59,632 nt of DNA from Variovorax sp. CF313 (GCF_000282635.1 NZ_AKIW01000014.1:1-59632), one strand, 5' to 3'; positions 1 to 10,579 are shown, counted from the first letter of the stretch. The notes: generated by a model from the sequence alone, not told the origin. Made by a program: numbers and translations.

Positions 1-106
1 GCACCGTGGCGATCGCCGCCGTCAGCGTGGTCTTGCCATGGTCGACGTGACCGATCGTGCCCACGTTCACGTGCGGCTTGGTGCGGGTGAATTTACCTTT
101 TGCCAT
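1..106 (-). CDS. tuf: Elongation factor Tu, N-terminal fragment
   Basis: GTPase that delivers aminoacyl-tRNA to the ribosome in the cytoplasm. Only the first 35 codons lie in the window and the rest runs off the left edge. The translation starts [20 protein letters not shown] and reaches the G1 P-loop GHVDHGKTT, which is diagnostic for EF-Tu. The ATG is at 104-106 with an AAGGA ribosome-binding site about 9 nt upstream. It is the last visible gene of the str operon (rpsL-rpsG-fusA-tuf), 142 bp downstream of fusA on the same strand. No terminator or separate promoter was recognised in the gap. Confidence 0.96.
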   Translation of the reverse strand, partial: MAKGKFTRTKPHVNVGTIGHVDHGKTTLTAAIATV

Positions 107-248
107 TTTTCAATCCTTGAAAGAGCATGTCCCGTGTGTTGGTTTTATGTCTGCATCCGATTGCTGGTTCGCCTCGCACGGGAACGTGGCGGCACCGGAT
201 CGCAGACAACGAGGGCCACGCACTGCGCGGCCCTGCATTCTTGAAAAC

Positions 249-2348
249 TTACTTTGCGCGAGCAGCCACGATGGCTTCGGCAACGTTGCGCGGAGCTTCA
301 GCGTAGTGCTTGAACTCCATCGTGTACGTGGCGCGGCCTTGCGACATCGAGCGCAGCGTGGTCGAGTAGCCGAACATTTCCGACAGCGGCACTTCGGCCT
401 TGATGGACTTGCCGCCACCGATCATGTCGTCCATGCCCTGCACCATGCCGCGGCGTGAGGACAGGTCGCCCATCACGTTGCCGGCGTAGTCTTCGGGCGT
501 TTCGACTTCCACGGCCATCATCGGCTCCAGGATCACGGGGCTGGCCTTGCGGGCGCCTTCCTTGAAACCGAAGATCGCGGCCATCTTGAACGCCATTTCG
601 TTCGAGTCCACGTCGTGGTACGAACCGAAGTGCAGCGTGACCTTGACGTCGACGACGGGGTAGCCCGCCAGCACGCCTTGCGTCAGCGCTTCAACAACGC
701 CCTTTTCCACTGCGGGGATGTATTCGCGAGGAACCACACCGCCCTTGATGGCGTCGACGAACTCGAAACCCTTGCCCGCTTCCTGCGGCTCGAGCTTCAG
801 GATCACGTGACCGTACTGGCCCTTGCCGCCCGACTGGCGAACGAACTTGCCTTCGGCTTCTTCGACGGTCTTGCGGATCGTTTCGCGGTAGGCCACTTGC
901 GGCTTGCCGACGTTCGCTTCCACGCCGAATTCGCGCTTCATGCGGTCCACGATGATTTCGAGGTGGAGCTCGCCCATGCCGGCGATGATGGTCTGGCCCG
1001 ATTCTTCGTCGGTCTTGACGCGGAACGACGGGTCTTCCTGAGCCAGGCGCTGCAGGGCGATGCCCATCTTTTCCTGGTCGGCCTTGGTCTTGGGTTCGAC
1101 GGCCTGCGAGATCACCGATTCCGGGAACACCATGCGCTCGAGCGTCACGACGGCTGCGGGATCGCACAGGGTTTCGCCCGTGGTCACTTCCTTCAGGCCC
1201 ACGCAGGCGGCGATGTCGCCGGCGCGGATTTCATTGACTTCTTCGCGGTTGTTCGCGTGCATCTGCACGATACGGCCGATACGTTCCTTCTTGCCGCGCA
1301 CCGGGTTGTAGACGCTGTCGCCCTTGGTCAGCACGCCGGAGTAGACGCGCACGAAGGTCAGCTGGCCCACGAACGGGTCGGTCATCAGCTTGAATGCCAG
1401 GGCCGAGAACTTCTCGTTGTCGTCGGCCTTGCGGGTGACGGGCGCTTCGTCTTCGTCGGTGCCGTTGACGGGCGGAATGTCGGTCGGTGCCGGCATGTAT
1501 TCGACGACGGCGTCGAGCATCGCCTGCACGCCCTTGTTCTTGAAGGCCGAGCCGCACAGCATCGGCTGGATTTCGCCGGCGATGGTGCGCTGGCGGATGG
1601 CCTTCTTGATTTCTTCCTCGGTCAGCTCGTTGCCTTCGAGGTACTTGTTCATCAGCTCTTCGCTGGCTTCGGCAGCCGCTTCGACGAGCTTTTCGCGGTA
1701 TTCGTTGCAGACATCGGTCAGGTTCGCGGGGATGTCACCGTAGGTGAAGGTCACGCCCTTGTCTTCGTCCCAGATGATGGCCTTCATCTTCACGAGGTCG
1801 ACGATGCCCTGGAAGTGCTCTTCGGCACCGATCGGGATCTGGATCACGACGGGGTTGGCCTTCAGGCGGTCGACCATCATCTGGCGCACGCGCAGGAAGT
1901 CGGCGCCGGTGCGGTCCATCTTGTTGACGAACGCGAGGCGGGGCACCTTGTACTTGTTGGCCTGGCGCCAGACGGTTTCCGACTGGGGCTGCACGCCGCC
2001 GACGGCGTCGTACACCATGACGGCGCCGTCCAGCACGCGCATCGAGCGCTCGACTTCAATGGTGAAGTCCACGTGGCCGGGGGTGTCGATGATGTTGATG
2101 CGGTGTTCTTCGAACTTGCCAGCCATGCCCTTCCAGAAGCAGGTGGTGGCAGCCGACGTGATCGTGATGCCACGCTCTTGCTCTTGCTCCATCCAGTCCA
2201 TCGTGGCGGCACCGTCGTGCACTTCACCGATCTTGTGGTTCACACCGGTGTAGAACAGGATACGTTCGGTCGTCGTGGTCTTGCCAGCGTCAATGTGCGC
2301 GGAGATACCGATGTTGCGGTAGCGCTCGATGGGGGTCTTGCGGGACAT
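249..2348 (-). CDS. fusA: Elongation factor G
   Basis: Ribosomal translocase GTPase of 699 residues, the usual length for bacterial EF-G1. The G motifs are all present: AHIDAGKTT at residues 17-25, RGITI at about 59-63, DTPGHVD at 88-94 and NKMD at 142-145. Domain II and the C-terminal domains IV and V follow, including the conserved [15 protein letters not shown] stretch. The ATG at 2346-2348 lies 96 bp downstream of rpsG, on the same strand. A long open frame on the opposite strand (about 615-2366) is a high-GC codon shadow of this gene. Nothing is truncated. Confidence 0.98.
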   Translation of the reverse strand: MSRKTPIERYRNIGISAHIDAGKTTTTERILFYTGVNHKIGEVHDGAATMDWMEQEQERGITITSAATTCFWKGMAGKFEEHRINIIDTPGHVDFTIEVERSMRVLDGAVMVYDAVGGVQPQSETVWRQANKYKVPRLAFVNKMDRTGADFLRVRQMMVDRLKANPVVIQIPIGAEEHFQGIVDLVKMKAIIWDEDKGVTFTYGDIPANLTDVCNEYREKLVEAAAEASEELMNKYLEGNELTEEEIKKAIRQRTIAGEIQPMLCGSAFKNKGVQAMLDAVVEYMPAPTDIPPVNGTDEDEAPVTRKADDNEKFSALAFKLMTDPFVGQLTFVRVYSGVLTKGDSVYNPVRGKKERIGRIVQMHANNREEVNEIRAGDIAACVGLKEVTTGETLCDPAAVVTLERMVFPESVISQAVEPKTKADQEKMGIALQRLAQEDPSFRVKTDEESGQTIIAGMGELHLEIIVDRMKREFGVEANVGKPQVAYRETIRKTVEEAEGKFVRQSGGKGQYGHVILKLEPQEAGKGFEFVDAIKGGVVPREYIPAVEKGVVEALTQGVLAGYPVVDVKVTLHFGSYHDVDSNEMAFKMAAIFGFKEGARKASPVILEPMMAVEVETPEDYAGNVMGDLSSRRGMVQGMDDMIGGGKSIKAEVPLSEMFGYSTTLRSMSQGRATYTMEFKHYAEAPRNVAEAIVAARAK

Positions 2349-2444
2349 GATTTACTTTCGGGTTAAATGCGTTGAGCGCTGGTTCTCGAGTACGGACGAC
2401 ATCGCCCGACACTCAAGATCCAACGCCCAAGCTGTGTCTGATTT

Positions 2445-2918
2445 TTAGAAGCGGAAGTGGCTGAATGCGCGGTTGGCTTCTGCCATGCGGTGCACTTCGT
2501 CGCGCTTCTTCATGGCGCCGCCACGGCCTTCCGTGGCTTCCATCAGTTCGTTGGCCAGACGCAGGGCCATCGACTTCTCACCGCGCTTGCGGGCAGCTTC
2601 CTTGATCCAGCGCATCGACAGGGCGAGGCGACGGACGGGACGGACTTCGACCGGCACCTGGTAGTTCGCACCGCCAACGCGGCGCGACTTCACTTCGACC
2701 ATCGGCTTCACATTGTTGATGGCAACGGTGAAAGCCTCGAGAGGGTCCTTGTCCGGGTTCTTCTTTTCGATGAAGTCGAGGGCACCGTAGATGATGCGCT
2801 CGGCAACAGCCTTCTTGCCGCCTTCCATGATCACGTTCATGAATTTGGACAGCTCGACATTGCCGTACTTGGGATCCGGCAGGATTTCACGTTTGGGGAC
2901 TTCGCGACGACGTGGCAT
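2445..2918 (-). CDS. rpsG: 30S ribosomal protein S7
   Basis: Primary assembly protein of the 30S head that binds the 3' domain of 16S rRNA. In well-studied bacteria it is also the translational repressor of the str operon. The 157-residue product starts [20 protein letters not shown] and ends [10 protein letters not shown], the normal length and termini. The start is supported by an AGAGGT site about 10 nt upstream. It lies between rpsL and fusA. Whether S7 feedback acts here cannot be read from the sequence. Confidence 0.98.
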   Translation of the reverse strand: MPRRREVPKREILPDPKYGNVELSKFMNVIMEGGKKAVAERIIYGALDFIEKKNPDKDPLEAFTVAINNVKPMVEVKSRRVGGANYQVPVEVRPVRRLALSMRWIKEAARKRGEKSMALRLANELMEATEGRGGAMKKRDEVHRMAEANRAFSHFRF

Positions 2919-3068
2919 TTTTCTAACCTCTTTGCTTCAGTTGGCATCGTTTCCGATACCGCGAGAGCCAGTCAGGACTCTCACTTACTCGACCCGGGAT
3001 TGGGTCACTTCGTTCGACAAGCCCGCCAAGGCCATCGAACACCGCTTGTTTTTTTACAACAGGAAGGC

Positions 3069-3446
3069 TTAAGCCTTCTTGGGACGCTTCGCGCCGTACT
3101 TGGAACGCGACTGCTTGCGGTCTTTCACGCCTTGCAGGTCGAGCGAACCGCGCACGATGTGGTAACGCACACCGGGCAAGTCCTTGACACGACCGCCGCG
3201 AACCAGCACGACGCTGTGTTCCTGCAGGTTGTGGCCTTCGCCGCCGATGTAGGAGATGACTTCGAAGCCATTGGTCAGACGGACCTTGGCAACTTTACGA
3301 AGCGCCGAGTTGGGCTTCTTTGGCGTCGTGGTGTAGACGCGGGTGCAGACACCGCGACGTTGCGGCGAGTTCTGCATGGCAGGGCTCTTCGAATTGATCT
3401 TTTCGACCGTTCGACCCTGACGCACCAGTTGATTGATGGTTGGCAT
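3069..3446 (-). CDS. rpsL: 30S ribosomal protein S12
   Basis: Decoding-centre protein of the small subunit. The 125-residue product starts [12 protein letters not shown] and contains the conserved [12 protein letters not shown] segment and the [10 protein letters not shown] segment. The lysine positions tied to streptomycin response carry the wild-type K (in PKKPNS and in GRVKDLPG). The frame stays open far upstream of the true ATG at 3444-3446, but that part has no homology and crosses the promoter. This is the first gene of the str operon, with a likely promoter at 3575-3602. Confidence 0.98.
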   Translation of the reverse strand: MPTINQLVRQGRTVEKINSKSPAMQNSPQRRGVCTRVYTTTPKKPNSALRKVAKVRLTNGFEVISYIGGEGHNLQEHSVVLVRGGRVKDLPGVRYHIVRGSLDLQGVKDRKQSRSKYGAKRPKKA

Positions 3447-3549
3447 GAATGAATTAGTCCCAAAACGCCCCGGCCTTGGCTGTGAAACCGTCCTTGTCCT
3501 TGTCGTGACGCAAGGCAGGGAAGCCGGGAATAACGAAAACGTGAAACCC

Positions 3550-3565
3550 TTCGGAAATTTCCGAA
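3550..3565. promoter_or_regulatory. Perfect 16-bp palindrome in the rpsL leader
   Basis: TTCGGAAATTTCCGAA reads identically on both strands. It begins about 10 bp downstream of the proposed -10 box (3575-3580), so it would overlap or follow the transcription start of the rpsL-rpsG-fusA-tuf operon. It could be an operator or a leader hairpin. No U-run follows, so it is not a terminator. Confidence 0.5.
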
Positions 3566-3574
3566 AAGCCCACG

Positions 3575-3602
3575 AGTATAGCAAACGAGCATGAAACAGC
3601 AA
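3575..3602 (-). promoter_or_regulatory. Candidate sigma70 promoter of the str operon
   Basis: On the minus strand a -10 element TATACT (3575-3580, 5 of 6 to consensus) is preceded by TTGCTG (3597-3602) with a 16-nt spacer. It lies about 130 bp upstream of the rpsL ATG, with no gene in between, which suits a ribosomal-protein promoter. The start point is inferred only. Confidence 0.55.
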
Positions 3603-3637
3603 GGTCAGCCGCGGCGGCTGGCCGCCGACGGCCTTGC
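3599..3637 (-). terminator. Strong hairpin between the carboxypeptidase gene and the rpsL promoter
   Basis: GCAAGG (3599-3604) pairs with CCTTGC (3632-3637), and inside it CGGCGG (3612-3617) pairs with CCGCCG (3622-3627) around a 4-nt loop. It starts 12 bp beyond the carboxypeptidase stop codon and overlaps the -35 region of the rpsL promoter. There is only a weak T-rich tail, so factor-independent termination is uncertain. Confidence 0.35.
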
Positions 3638-3649
3638 AATACCACTGAT

Positions 3650-4819
3650 TTACTTGATCCAGAGCCGCACGGCATCCCAGGCTCGGCCGAATATCCCTGC
3701 CTGCTCGACGGGCTCCAGGGCGACCAGCGGCACATCCGCGACCGGCTGGTCGTCCAGGGTGACCTTGAGCGAACCGACGGGCTGGTACTTGGCGAACGGA
3801 GCCACCAGCGGATCGGGGCGCGACACCTGGGTCTTGATCTTGGCGGCAGTGCCGGCCGGCACCGCGACCACGATGGCCTCCGGACGACCCAGCTTCAGGA
3901 TGTTGGCCTTGCCCTTCCAGACGGCCGGAGTGGCAGCCGGCTGGCCTGCGTCGAACAGGCGGACCGCGTCGTAGGCCGTGTAACCCCAGTTCAGCAGCTT
4001 CTGCGACTCGTTGGCGCGCACGGTCTCGCCGGTGGTGCCCAGCACGATCGACAGCAGGCGGCGCCCACCGGTCAGGTTCGGGAAGTCGCGCTTGGCGGTG
4101 GCGATCATGCAGTAGCCGGCCGCTTCGGTGTGACCGGTCTTCAGGCCGTCGACAGTCGGGTCGCGGAACAGCAGCAGGTTTCGGTTGGTGTCGTTGGTCG
4201 ACGGGGTGCCCGGATAGCGGTACTTCTTGATGGCGTAGTACTTGGCTTCCTCGGGGAAGTCGCGCACCAGGCGGGTCGCCAGGATGCTCAGGTCGCGGGC
4301 CGTCGTGGTGTGACCGGGGGCCGTCAGGCCTTCGGGGTTCTTGTAGCTGGTGTTCTTCATGCCCAGGGCCTTGGCCTGGGCGTTCATCATTTCGACGAAG
4401 TGCTCCACCGTGCCGCCGACGCCCTCGGCCAGCGCCACCGTGGCGTCGTTGCCGGACTGCACGATCAGGCCCTTGATCAGGTCTTCCACCGGCACCTGCA
4501 TCTTGGGGTCGATGAACATGCGCGAGCCGGGCATCTTCCATGCGCGCGGGCTGACCGGCATCGTCTGGGTCAGCGTGATCTTCTTGGCGCGCAGCGCGTC
4601 GAACACCACGTAGGCCGACATCAGCTTGGTGAGCGAAGCCGGCTCGACCGGGCTGTCGATGTCCTTCTGCGCCAGGATCTGGTTCGCGGTCACGTCGAGC
4701 AGCAGGTAGCTGCGCGCGGCGATTTCGGGCGGCGTCGGCACCTGGGCGACGGCGATCAGGCTGACGGATGCAGCGGCGGTAAGGACCAGCGCGCGGAGCG
4801 CGCCAAGAAAACGATTCAT
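3650..4819 (-). CDS. D-alanyl-D-alanine carboxypeptidase (PBP5/6 family, S11)
   Basis: Periplasmic low-molecular-mass penicillin-binding protein that trims the terminal D-Ala from peptidoglycan pentapeptides. The 389-residue product has a signal peptide (about residues 1-25, ending near IAVAQ). The catalytic SxxK is SLTK (62-65), SGN is at 122-124 and KTG is in the segment [13 protein letters not shown]5 C-terminal beta domain follows, and the last residues form an amphipathic tail that could bind the inner membrane. The ATG at 4817-4819 is preferred over an upstream TTG at 4846 because the signal peptide begins there. It sits 40 bp downstream of the alpha/beta hydrolase gene, same strand. 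The paralogue (dacA, dacC or dacD) cannot be decided. Confidence 0.93.
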   Translation of the reverse strand: MNRFLGALRALVLTAAASVSLIAVAQVPTPPEIAARSYLLLDVTANQILAQKDIDSPVEPASLTKLMSAYVVFDALRAKKITLTQTMPVSPRAWKMPGSRMFIDPKMQVPVEDLIKGLIVQSGNDATVALAEGVGGTVEHFVEMMNAQAKALGMKNTSYKNPEGLTAPGHTTTARDLSILATRLVRDFPEEAKYYAIKKYRYPGTPSTNDTNRNLLLFRDPTVDGLKTGHTEAAGYCMIATAKRDFPNLTGGRRLLSIVLGTTGETVRANESQKLLNWGYTAYDAVRLFDAGQPAATPAVWKGKANILKLGRPEAIVVAVPAGTAAKIKTQVSRPDPLVAPFAKYQPVGSLKVTLDDQPVADVPLVALEPVEQAGIFGRAWDAVRLWIK

Positions 4820-4859
4820 GGGGAGTTCGGAAAGAGACGAAAACAAGCCTGCGAGGCTT

Positions 4860-5492
4860 TCACGCGATGTCCGCGCGCAGATGGCGGACCACGAGACTTT
4901 TGAGCAGCGGCAATTGTCCGTGAAAGAAATGGCCGCCCCCGGGAACGACTGTGACAGGAAGTGACTGGGGCCGCGCCCAGTCCATCACGGCGGAGAGCGC
5001 CACGGTGTCGTCGGCTTCGCCATGAACCACCAGCATGCGCTCGTGCGCCTCGGCCGGCAGCGTGGCCACGGTGTTGCGCGCGGCGGCCGTGCCCACCAGC
5101 ACGATCTGCCGGATGTCGCGTTCGGCCCAGAGTCTTGCGGCGGCGCCGCTCGCGACGAAAGCACCGAAGGAAAAGCCGGCGATCGCCAACGGACCTTCGG
5201 ACGCCAGCTGGCCCACGACATTCAGCATGTCGTCCAGCTCACCGCGTCCCTCGTCGTGCACGCCTTCGCTGGCACCCACGCCGCGGAAGTTGAAGCGCAC
5301 CGTGGTCCAGCCGCAGGCGACGAAAGCGCGCGCCAGCGTCTGCACCACCTTGTTGTCCATCGTGCCGCCGAACAGCGGGTGCGGATGGGCGATCACGGCA
5401 ATGCCGCGCGCAACACCGGCAGGCTGGTCGCGTTGAACCTCGATCGCGCCGGCGGCGCCCTGGAGGCTGATCTTTTCGGTCTGGGAGTTCAT
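4860..5492 (-). CDS. Alpha/beta hydrolase, COG2945-like
   Basis: Small cytoplasmic serine hydrolase of 210 residues. It shows the oxyanion region HPHPLFGGT (36-44), a nucleophile elbow GFSFG with Ser108, a probable acid Asp161 (HGEADDT) and His188 in GGGHFFHG. This matches the short alpha/beta hydrolases often annotated as dienelactone-hydrolase-like or CocE/NonD-like. There is no signal peptide. The substrate is unknown. It lies between the ferredoxin and carboxypeptidase genes on the same strand, with 36 and 40 bp gaps, so co-transcription is plausible. Confidence 0.85.
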   Translation of the reverse strand: MNSQTEKISLQGAAGAIEVQRDQPAGVARGIAVIAHPHPLFGGTMDNKVVQTLARAFVACGWTTVRFNFRGVGASEGVHDEGRGELDDMLNVVGQLASEGPLAIAGFSFGAFVASGAAARLWAERDIRQIVLVGTAAARNTVATLPAEAHERMLVVHGEADDTVALSAVMDWARPQSLPVTVVPGGGHFFHGQLPLLKSLVVRHLRADIA

Positions 5493-5528
5493 TGGCGCAG
5501 GGTACGAGCGGAGAGCCGGTGGAAAAGT

Positions 5529-5882
5529 TCAGCGTCCGACATCGGGAGGCAGCACCAGCCGCTCGACGACCTGGCCGTTCTTCAGGTGCGACTCGACGAT
5601 TTCGTCGATGTCCTCGCTGTCGACGAAGGTGTACCAGACGGCTTCGGGGTACACCACGGCCACCGGCCCGCCCGCGCAGCGGTCGAGGCAGCCGGCCTTG
5701 TTGACGCGCACCTTGCCAGGCCCTGCGAGCCCCTGCTCCTTGACCTTCGCCTTGCAGCGATCGAAGCCCTCCTGCGCGTTGTGCATGGCGCAGGAGTCTT
5801 CGCCGTTCTTGCGCTCGTTGAGGCAGAAGAAGATGTGGCGACCGTAATAGCCGGACGGCTTGGCGGGAGAGGAACTGGGCAT
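5529..5882 (-). CDS. (2Fe-2S) ferredoxin-domain protein, thioredoxin-like fold
   Basis: Small electron carrier of 117 residues. Four cysteines are placed as in thioredoxin-like [2Fe-2S] ferredoxins: Cys20 and Cys31 (C-x10-C), then Cys65 and Cys69 (GC-x3-C) before a GGPVAVVYPE segment. Cys43 is additional. It begins MPSSSPAKPSGYYGRHIFFC and has no signal peptide. The electron partner is unknown. It lies downstream of the VanZ gene, 36 bp ahead of the hydrolase, on the same strand. Confidence 0.88.
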   Translation of the reverse strand: MPSSSPAKPSGYYGRHIFFCLNERKNGEDSCAMHNAQEGFDRCKAKVKEQGLAGPGKVRVNKAGCLDRCAGGPVAVVYPEAVWYTFVDSEDIDEIVESHLKNGQVVERLVLPPDVGR

Positions 5883-5926
5883 CGGCAGATTTTAGTGACC
5901 GCCTCCCGGCGTCGTGGCCCGGACGC

Positions 5927-7057
5927 TCAGACCGTCGCAACGGCGGCAGGCCGGCTCCGCCGCGACAAGGCGGCCACCACATACGCCAGCACGGCGAATG
6001 GCCAAGTCCAGCCGAGCCACTGCGCCAGTCCGTGGAAGCGGATGAAGCACCCCTGCTCCCAAGTGGCCAAGGTCTGGGCGAAGTACGCGCTCTCGGGCGC
6101 CTGGTTCAGCAGGCTCAGCTGCAGCACGAGCCCCACCAGCAGCAGTGCCGCGCAGAGGCGGCGCGGCGCGAAAAGCAGCAACACGCCAGCGAACAAGGCC
6201 GCGGCGATGCCGACCTGCACCGGCAGGTCCAGCCATGCCCATGCGTGCTCGGGCCCGTAGCTCAATGCCGCCGACAGCGCCGAGGCCGCGACGCCGGTCA
6301 GCAGCGTCAGCGGCAGCAGGACCGCGCGCTGGGCCACGGAGCGCGCCACCAGGTAGCCCAGCAGGCACGGCACCAGCGCGCCGAGCATCACGCACAGCAG
6401 TTCCACCGCGGGCACCAGCGGTTCGAGTTCGAACTGCCGCAGCGGCAGCCAGTCGATGAAGGGCGTGTCGAGCAGCCATTCGGAGATCGCCACTTCGAGC
6501 CGCTCGAACACCTGCCCGAGCCCGAAGGTGACGGCGGCCGGAAACAGCAGCGCGAAAGGCCACAGCGCGAGCAGCACCAGCGCGCCGCGCGACTCCTCGA
6601 CGAACCACTGCGAACGCGCGCGGCTCCAGTGCGCAACCGCGCCCAGCCGCTCCAGCCCCGCCGCCAGCACCGCGCCGAGAACGGTGCCGGTCGTGTTGAG
6701 CCCCAGGTCCACATTGGAAGGGATGCGCGCAGGCAGATAGCTCTGCAGCGTCTCCATGGCGAAGGCGATCGCCGCACCCGCTATGACGGCTCGCAGCACG
6801 GCATGCCAGACGGCAGCAGTCCGGCCCGTGCGCAGTGCCGCCAGGGCGCAGAGGAATCCGAAGGGCATGTAGCCCACCACGTTGACGGCGAAGTCGAAAC
6901 CCGTCCAGTACTTGGGCCAGGGCGCCGACAGGTAGGCCCAGGGCGCGATCCCCTGGTCGCGCCAGTCGGCGAACGGATAGAGGCTGGCGTAGACGATCAG
7001 CGCTGCATAGGCGAGCGCCAGGGGGAGCGCGGTTGACTTGTGCGGCCTCTCCACCAT
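5927..7057 (-). CDS. VanZ family membrane protein
   Basis: Integral membrane protein of about 376 residues with roughly ten hydrophobic segments. The N-terminal half carries the VanZ pattern: YASLYPFADWR, the FDFAVNVVGYMPFGFL segment, and ETLQSYLPARIPSNVDLGLNTTG. VanZ-like proteins are linked to teicoplanin resistance in Gram-positives, but in proteobacteria the function is not established. A GTG two codons earlier (7061-7063) is an alternative start. It is 12 bp downstream of hemJ and probably co-transcribed with it. Confidence 0.85.
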   Translation of the reverse strand: MVERPHKSTALPLALAYAALIVYASLYPFADWRDQGIAPWAYLSAPWPKYWTGFDFAVNVVGYMPFGFLCALAALRTGRTAAVWHAVLRAVIAGAAIAFAMETLQSYLPARIPSNVDLGLNTTGTVLGAVLAAGLERLGAVAHWSRARSQWFVEESRGALVLLALWPFALLFPAAVTFGLGQVFERLEVAISEWLLDTPFIDWLPLRQFELEPLVPAVELLCVMLGALVPCLLGYLVARSVAQRAVLLPLTLLTGVAASALSAALSYGPEHAWAWLDLPVQVGIAAALFAGVLLLFAPRRLCAALLLVGLVLQLSLLNQAPESAYFAQTLATWEQGCFIRFHGLAQWLGWTWPFAVLAYVVAALSRRSRPAAVATV

Positions 7058-7069
7058 GTGCACCGGGCT

Positions 7070-7498
7070 TCAGAACGGCTTGACGACCACCAGGATCACG
7101 ATACCCAGCAGCAGCAGCACCGGCAGTTCGTTGAACCAGCGGAACCAGCGGTCGTTACGCCGGTTCTCGCCCGCCACGAAGCGGCGCAGCAGCACGCAGC
7201 AGCCATGGTGGTAGCCGATGGCCACCAGCACCAGCGCCAGCTTGGCATGCATCCACCCGTTGCCCGGGCCACGCCCGATGCCGTAGCCCAGCCAGAGCCA
7301 CAGGCCGAAGCCGAGCGCCGGAACTGCCAGGAAAGTCGTGAACCGCATCAGCTTGCGCGCCATCAGCAGCAGCCGTTCACGCTCGGCCACCGACTCGGGC
7401 GGCACCATCGCCAGATTGACGAAGATCCGGGGCAGGTAGAACAACCCCGCGAACCAGCTTGCAATGAAGACGATGTGAAGAGATTTGACCCAGAGCAT
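7070..7498 (-). CDS. hemJ: Protoporphyrinogen IX oxidase HemJ (CopD-like membrane protein)
   Basis: Four-helix inner-membrane protein of 142 residues that oxidises protoporphyrinogen IX late in heme synthesis. It starts MLWVKSLHIVFIASWFAGLFYLPR, with the conserved His8 expected to help bind heme. The family signature GWMHAKLALVL (81-91) includes the conserved lysine Lys86. Length and topology match HemJ. It lies divergent from hemB, another heme gene, with a 340-bp intergenic region between them, which supports the assignment. Confidence 0.9.
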   Translation of the reverse strand: MLWVKSLHIVFIASWFAGLFYLPRIFVNLAMVPPESVAERERLLLMARKLMRFTTFLAVPALGFGLWLWLGYGIGRGPGNGWMHAKLALVLVAIGYHHGCCVLLRRFVAGENRRNDRWFRWFNELPVLLLLGIVILVVVKPF

Positions 7499-7565
7499 GG
7501 CGGCAGTTTAGTGGCGCCCTCTCGCCGGCCCCGGGGTTTTGCGGCAGTGCCTCCGCACGGCGGGC

Positions 7566-7609
7566 AAAAAAAAGCCCGACGTCTTCACGCCGGGCTGGGA
7601 AGCCCTTTT
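7566..7609. terminator. Overlapping hairpins with A/T tracts on both strands
   Basis: On the minus strand AGCCCG-type arms (7573-7582 with 7587-7596, one mismatch, CTTC loop) are followed by a run of eight T (7566-7573), a textbook intrinsic terminator reading toward hemJ. On the plus strand GGGCT-GGGA-AGCCC (7592-7605) is followed by TTTT. Both lie in the 340-bp gap between divergent hemJ and hemB, where no gene needs terminating, so a leader attenuator or a small RNA is possible. The rest of the gap (7610-7720) shows nothing recognisable. Confidence 0.55.
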
Positions 7610-7721
7610 GCTGTCACACATCAAGGCACCCGCTCAGGGAGGAAAAGCGGGGAGCGGCAAGCCGCCCGCTTCAGAATTTAACAAAGACGAAACAAGGTTT
7701 CAAGCGACTGAGGCACTTTCT

Positions 7722-7745
7722 TTGACATTTAAGGCAAAAAATTTA

Positions 7746-7749
<4 letters not shown>
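7722..7749 (+). promoter_or_regulatory. Candidate hemB promoter
   Basis: A perfect -35 TTGACA (7722-7727) is followed after 16 nt by TAGAAC (7744-7749, 4 of 6 to TATAAT). It lies about 90 bp upstream of the hemB ATG in an AT-rich stretch. Confidence 0.55.
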
Positions 7750-8852
<1,103 letters not shown>

Positions 8853-8863
8853 CGCGCACCGGC

Positions 8864-10006
8864 ATGCGCATCTTCGAAATCAATCGCTCGCAGGTCAGCG
8901 AGCACTCCGCACTGACGCCGTTGACCGTGCCGGGCGCGTGCGGCGCAGGCGGCTACCTGTGGATCTCGCTCACGCGCGAGGAATTTCGGACTTCGCTGGC
9001 CGAGGTGCAGCAGATCCTGCAGACCTTGTGTCTCACGCAGCTGGTCGACCTGCACGTGGCCGACCTGCTCAACGATCAGCTGCCTTCACACTACGACTAC
9101 ACGTCCCAATACGACGTGCTGGTGTTCCGGCGCCTTGCCAACGGGAACGGGCAGGGCCAGGAGGCCCCGGCGGGTGGCGCGGCGCCGCGCCTGCCCCGCA
9201 GCGGCCCGCCCGTGCTGCGCCGCGTCGACACCCGTCCGGTCGGCTTCGCGGCGTTCGACCGCGTGCTGCTGTCGGTGCACCCGGAAGACGGCGCGGTGCG
9301 CGACGCCTTCGCCGCGCGGCTGCTGGCGGCCGGCTCGCCCGACGACCGCGGCGCGCCAGCACTCGACGTGCGCGCCACTTCGTCGCGCGTGCCGGCCAGC
9401 CCTTCGGACCTGATGCTGCGCGTGATCAACCAGATCGTCGACGGCTACCTCGACCTGCGGCGCGAACTCACCAAGCAGCTCGACCACTGGCAGACCGAGC
9501 TGATCGACCCGCGCAGCCGCTTCACCAACTGGGGGGCGCTGATGGAAGCGCGCCAGTCGCTGCACCACCTGGACGAGATCTGCGAGGACCAGCGCGCCGC
9601 CATGCAGGACTGGATCGACTCGCTCGAGACCCTGCCCGTGCCCAAGGGCGAGACCGAGCGGCGCGAGCGCGAACTCATCATGATCCGCAGCCGCGACGTG
9701 CTCGAGCACATCGAGCGCGTGGTGCACCACGTGCACCGGCTGGAGCAGAACGCCGAAACCGCGGTGCAGATGCACTTCAGCGTGCAGGGCCACCGTGCCA
9801 ACGACATCATGCGGGTGCTGACGGTGCTCACTGCCGTGTTCCTGCCGCTCAACCTCATCGCGGGCATCTTCGGCATGAACTTCGAGTTCATCCCGCTGGT
9901 GCACAAGGCCGACGGTTTCTGGATCGCGATGACGTCGATGCTGGTCATCGCCGTGCTGCTGGTGCTGATCTTCTGGCGCAAGCGCTACCTCGCCCGCACG
10001 CGCTGA
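8864..10006 (+). CDS. corA: CorA-type magnesium/cobalt transporter
   Basis: Inner-membrane divalent-cation channel of 380 residues. It has a long cytoplasmic N-terminal domain with a charged helical stalk and two C-terminal transmembrane helices. The GMN signature (GMNFEFIPL, 337-339 for GMN) sits between the two helices, as in all CorA proteins, and a basic tail RKRYLARTR follows. It is only 11 bp downstream of hemB, so read-through is likely, and it ends at a strong hairpin terminator. Which metal is carried cannot be told from the sequence. Confidence 0.93.
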   Translation: MRIFEINRSQVSEHSALTPLTVPGACGAGGYLWISLTREEFRTSLAEVQQILQTLCLTQLVDLHVADLLNDQLPSHYDYTSQYDVLVFRRLANGNGQGQEAPAGGAAPRLPRSGPPVLRRVDTRPVGFAAFDRVLLSVHPEDGAVRDAFAARLLAAGSPDDRGAPALDVRATSSRVPASPSDLMLRVINQIVDGYLDLRRELTKQLDHWQTELIDPRSRFTNWGALMEARQSLHHLDEICEDQRAAMQDWIDSLETLPVPKGETERRERELIMIRSRDVLEHIERVVHHVHRLEQNAETAVQMHFSVQGHRANDIMRVLTVLTAVFLPLNLIAGIFGMNFEFIPLVHKADGFWIAMTSMLVIAVLLVLIFWRKRYLARTR

Positions 10007-10026
10007 CTCCCCTATATATCAGCGGC

Positions 10027-10068
10027 AAATGCAAAAGGGCCACGCTTTCGCGTGGCCCTTTTGCATTT
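10027..10068. terminator. Bidirectional intrinsic terminator
   Basis: A perfect 19-bp stem (AAATGCAAAAGGGCCACGC, 10027-10045, and its complement 10050-10068) closes on a TTTC loop, with A and T tracts on each side. It lies between the convergent corA and DUF4148-like genes and serves both strands. Confidence 0.92.
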
Positions 10069-10093
10069 GGGCAACCCCGAGGGGCCGCTTCGA

Positions 10094-10459
10094 TTACTTG
10101 GCGATAGCGCCCGAACCTTGCTGCGCCTGGAGTGCGTCAGCCGGATTGGCCATCGTCGAGATGACCTTGCTGTTGACGCGCGAACCCGAAGTCACGTTCT
10201 GGTCGGGAGCGTAGGCGGTGCGAACGGCTTCGGCTTCGACGATCGCGCGGTCCTTCGACACGGCGACGGTTTCCGCACCGCGCGAACCGCGCACGACGTT
10301 CTGGTTCGGAGCCGACGCGGTGCGTGCGGCTTCGGCGTTGACGTCGTCGCGGCTCTTGGTCGAGACGGCGGTGTTCACGCCTTGGTAGGTTTCGGCTTGG
10401 GCGCCAACGGCGGCCAGCAGGGTCAGGGCGGCAGCGGCGAGGATTTGCGAGGTCTTCAT
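10094..10459 (-). CDS. Small secreted DUF4148-like protein with an internal duplication
   Basis: Predicted periplasmic protein of 121 residues. The start MKTSQILAAAALTLLAAVGAQAE is a clean signal peptide, and an AGGAGA site about 7 nt upstream supports the ATG at 10457-10459. The mature part carries two similar units, around SRDDVNAEAARTASAPNQNV and KDRAIVEAEAVRTAYAPDQN, each followed by a GSR motif. Such short Ala/Arg-rich proteins are common in Burkholderiales as DUF4148 proteins of unknown function. It is divergent from a LysR gene, and one member of a 21-bp repeated motif lies 120 bp upstream. Confidence 0.82.
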   Translation of the reverse strand: MKTSQILAAAALTLLAAVGAQAETYQGVNTAVSTKSRDDVNAEAARTASAPNQNVVRGSRGAETVAVSKDRAIVEAEAVRTAYAPDQNVTSGSRVNSKVISTMANPADALQAQQGSGAIAK

Positions 10460-10579
10460 GTTCAGTTCTCCTAGTGTGTTCGTCGGATGGTTCGTCCACC
10501 AGGCTTGCTGGTTCGCTTGCCTGTGCGGCGAGTTTCCCGGCGAACGGCCCTGCCAGAACACTCGGATCAGAGACACCGT

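Noticed and set aside
615..2366. Long open frame on the plus strand antisense to fusA
   Set aside because: High GC content opens the reverse frame of fusA. The translation is rich in His, Asp, Ala and Val with no family motif.
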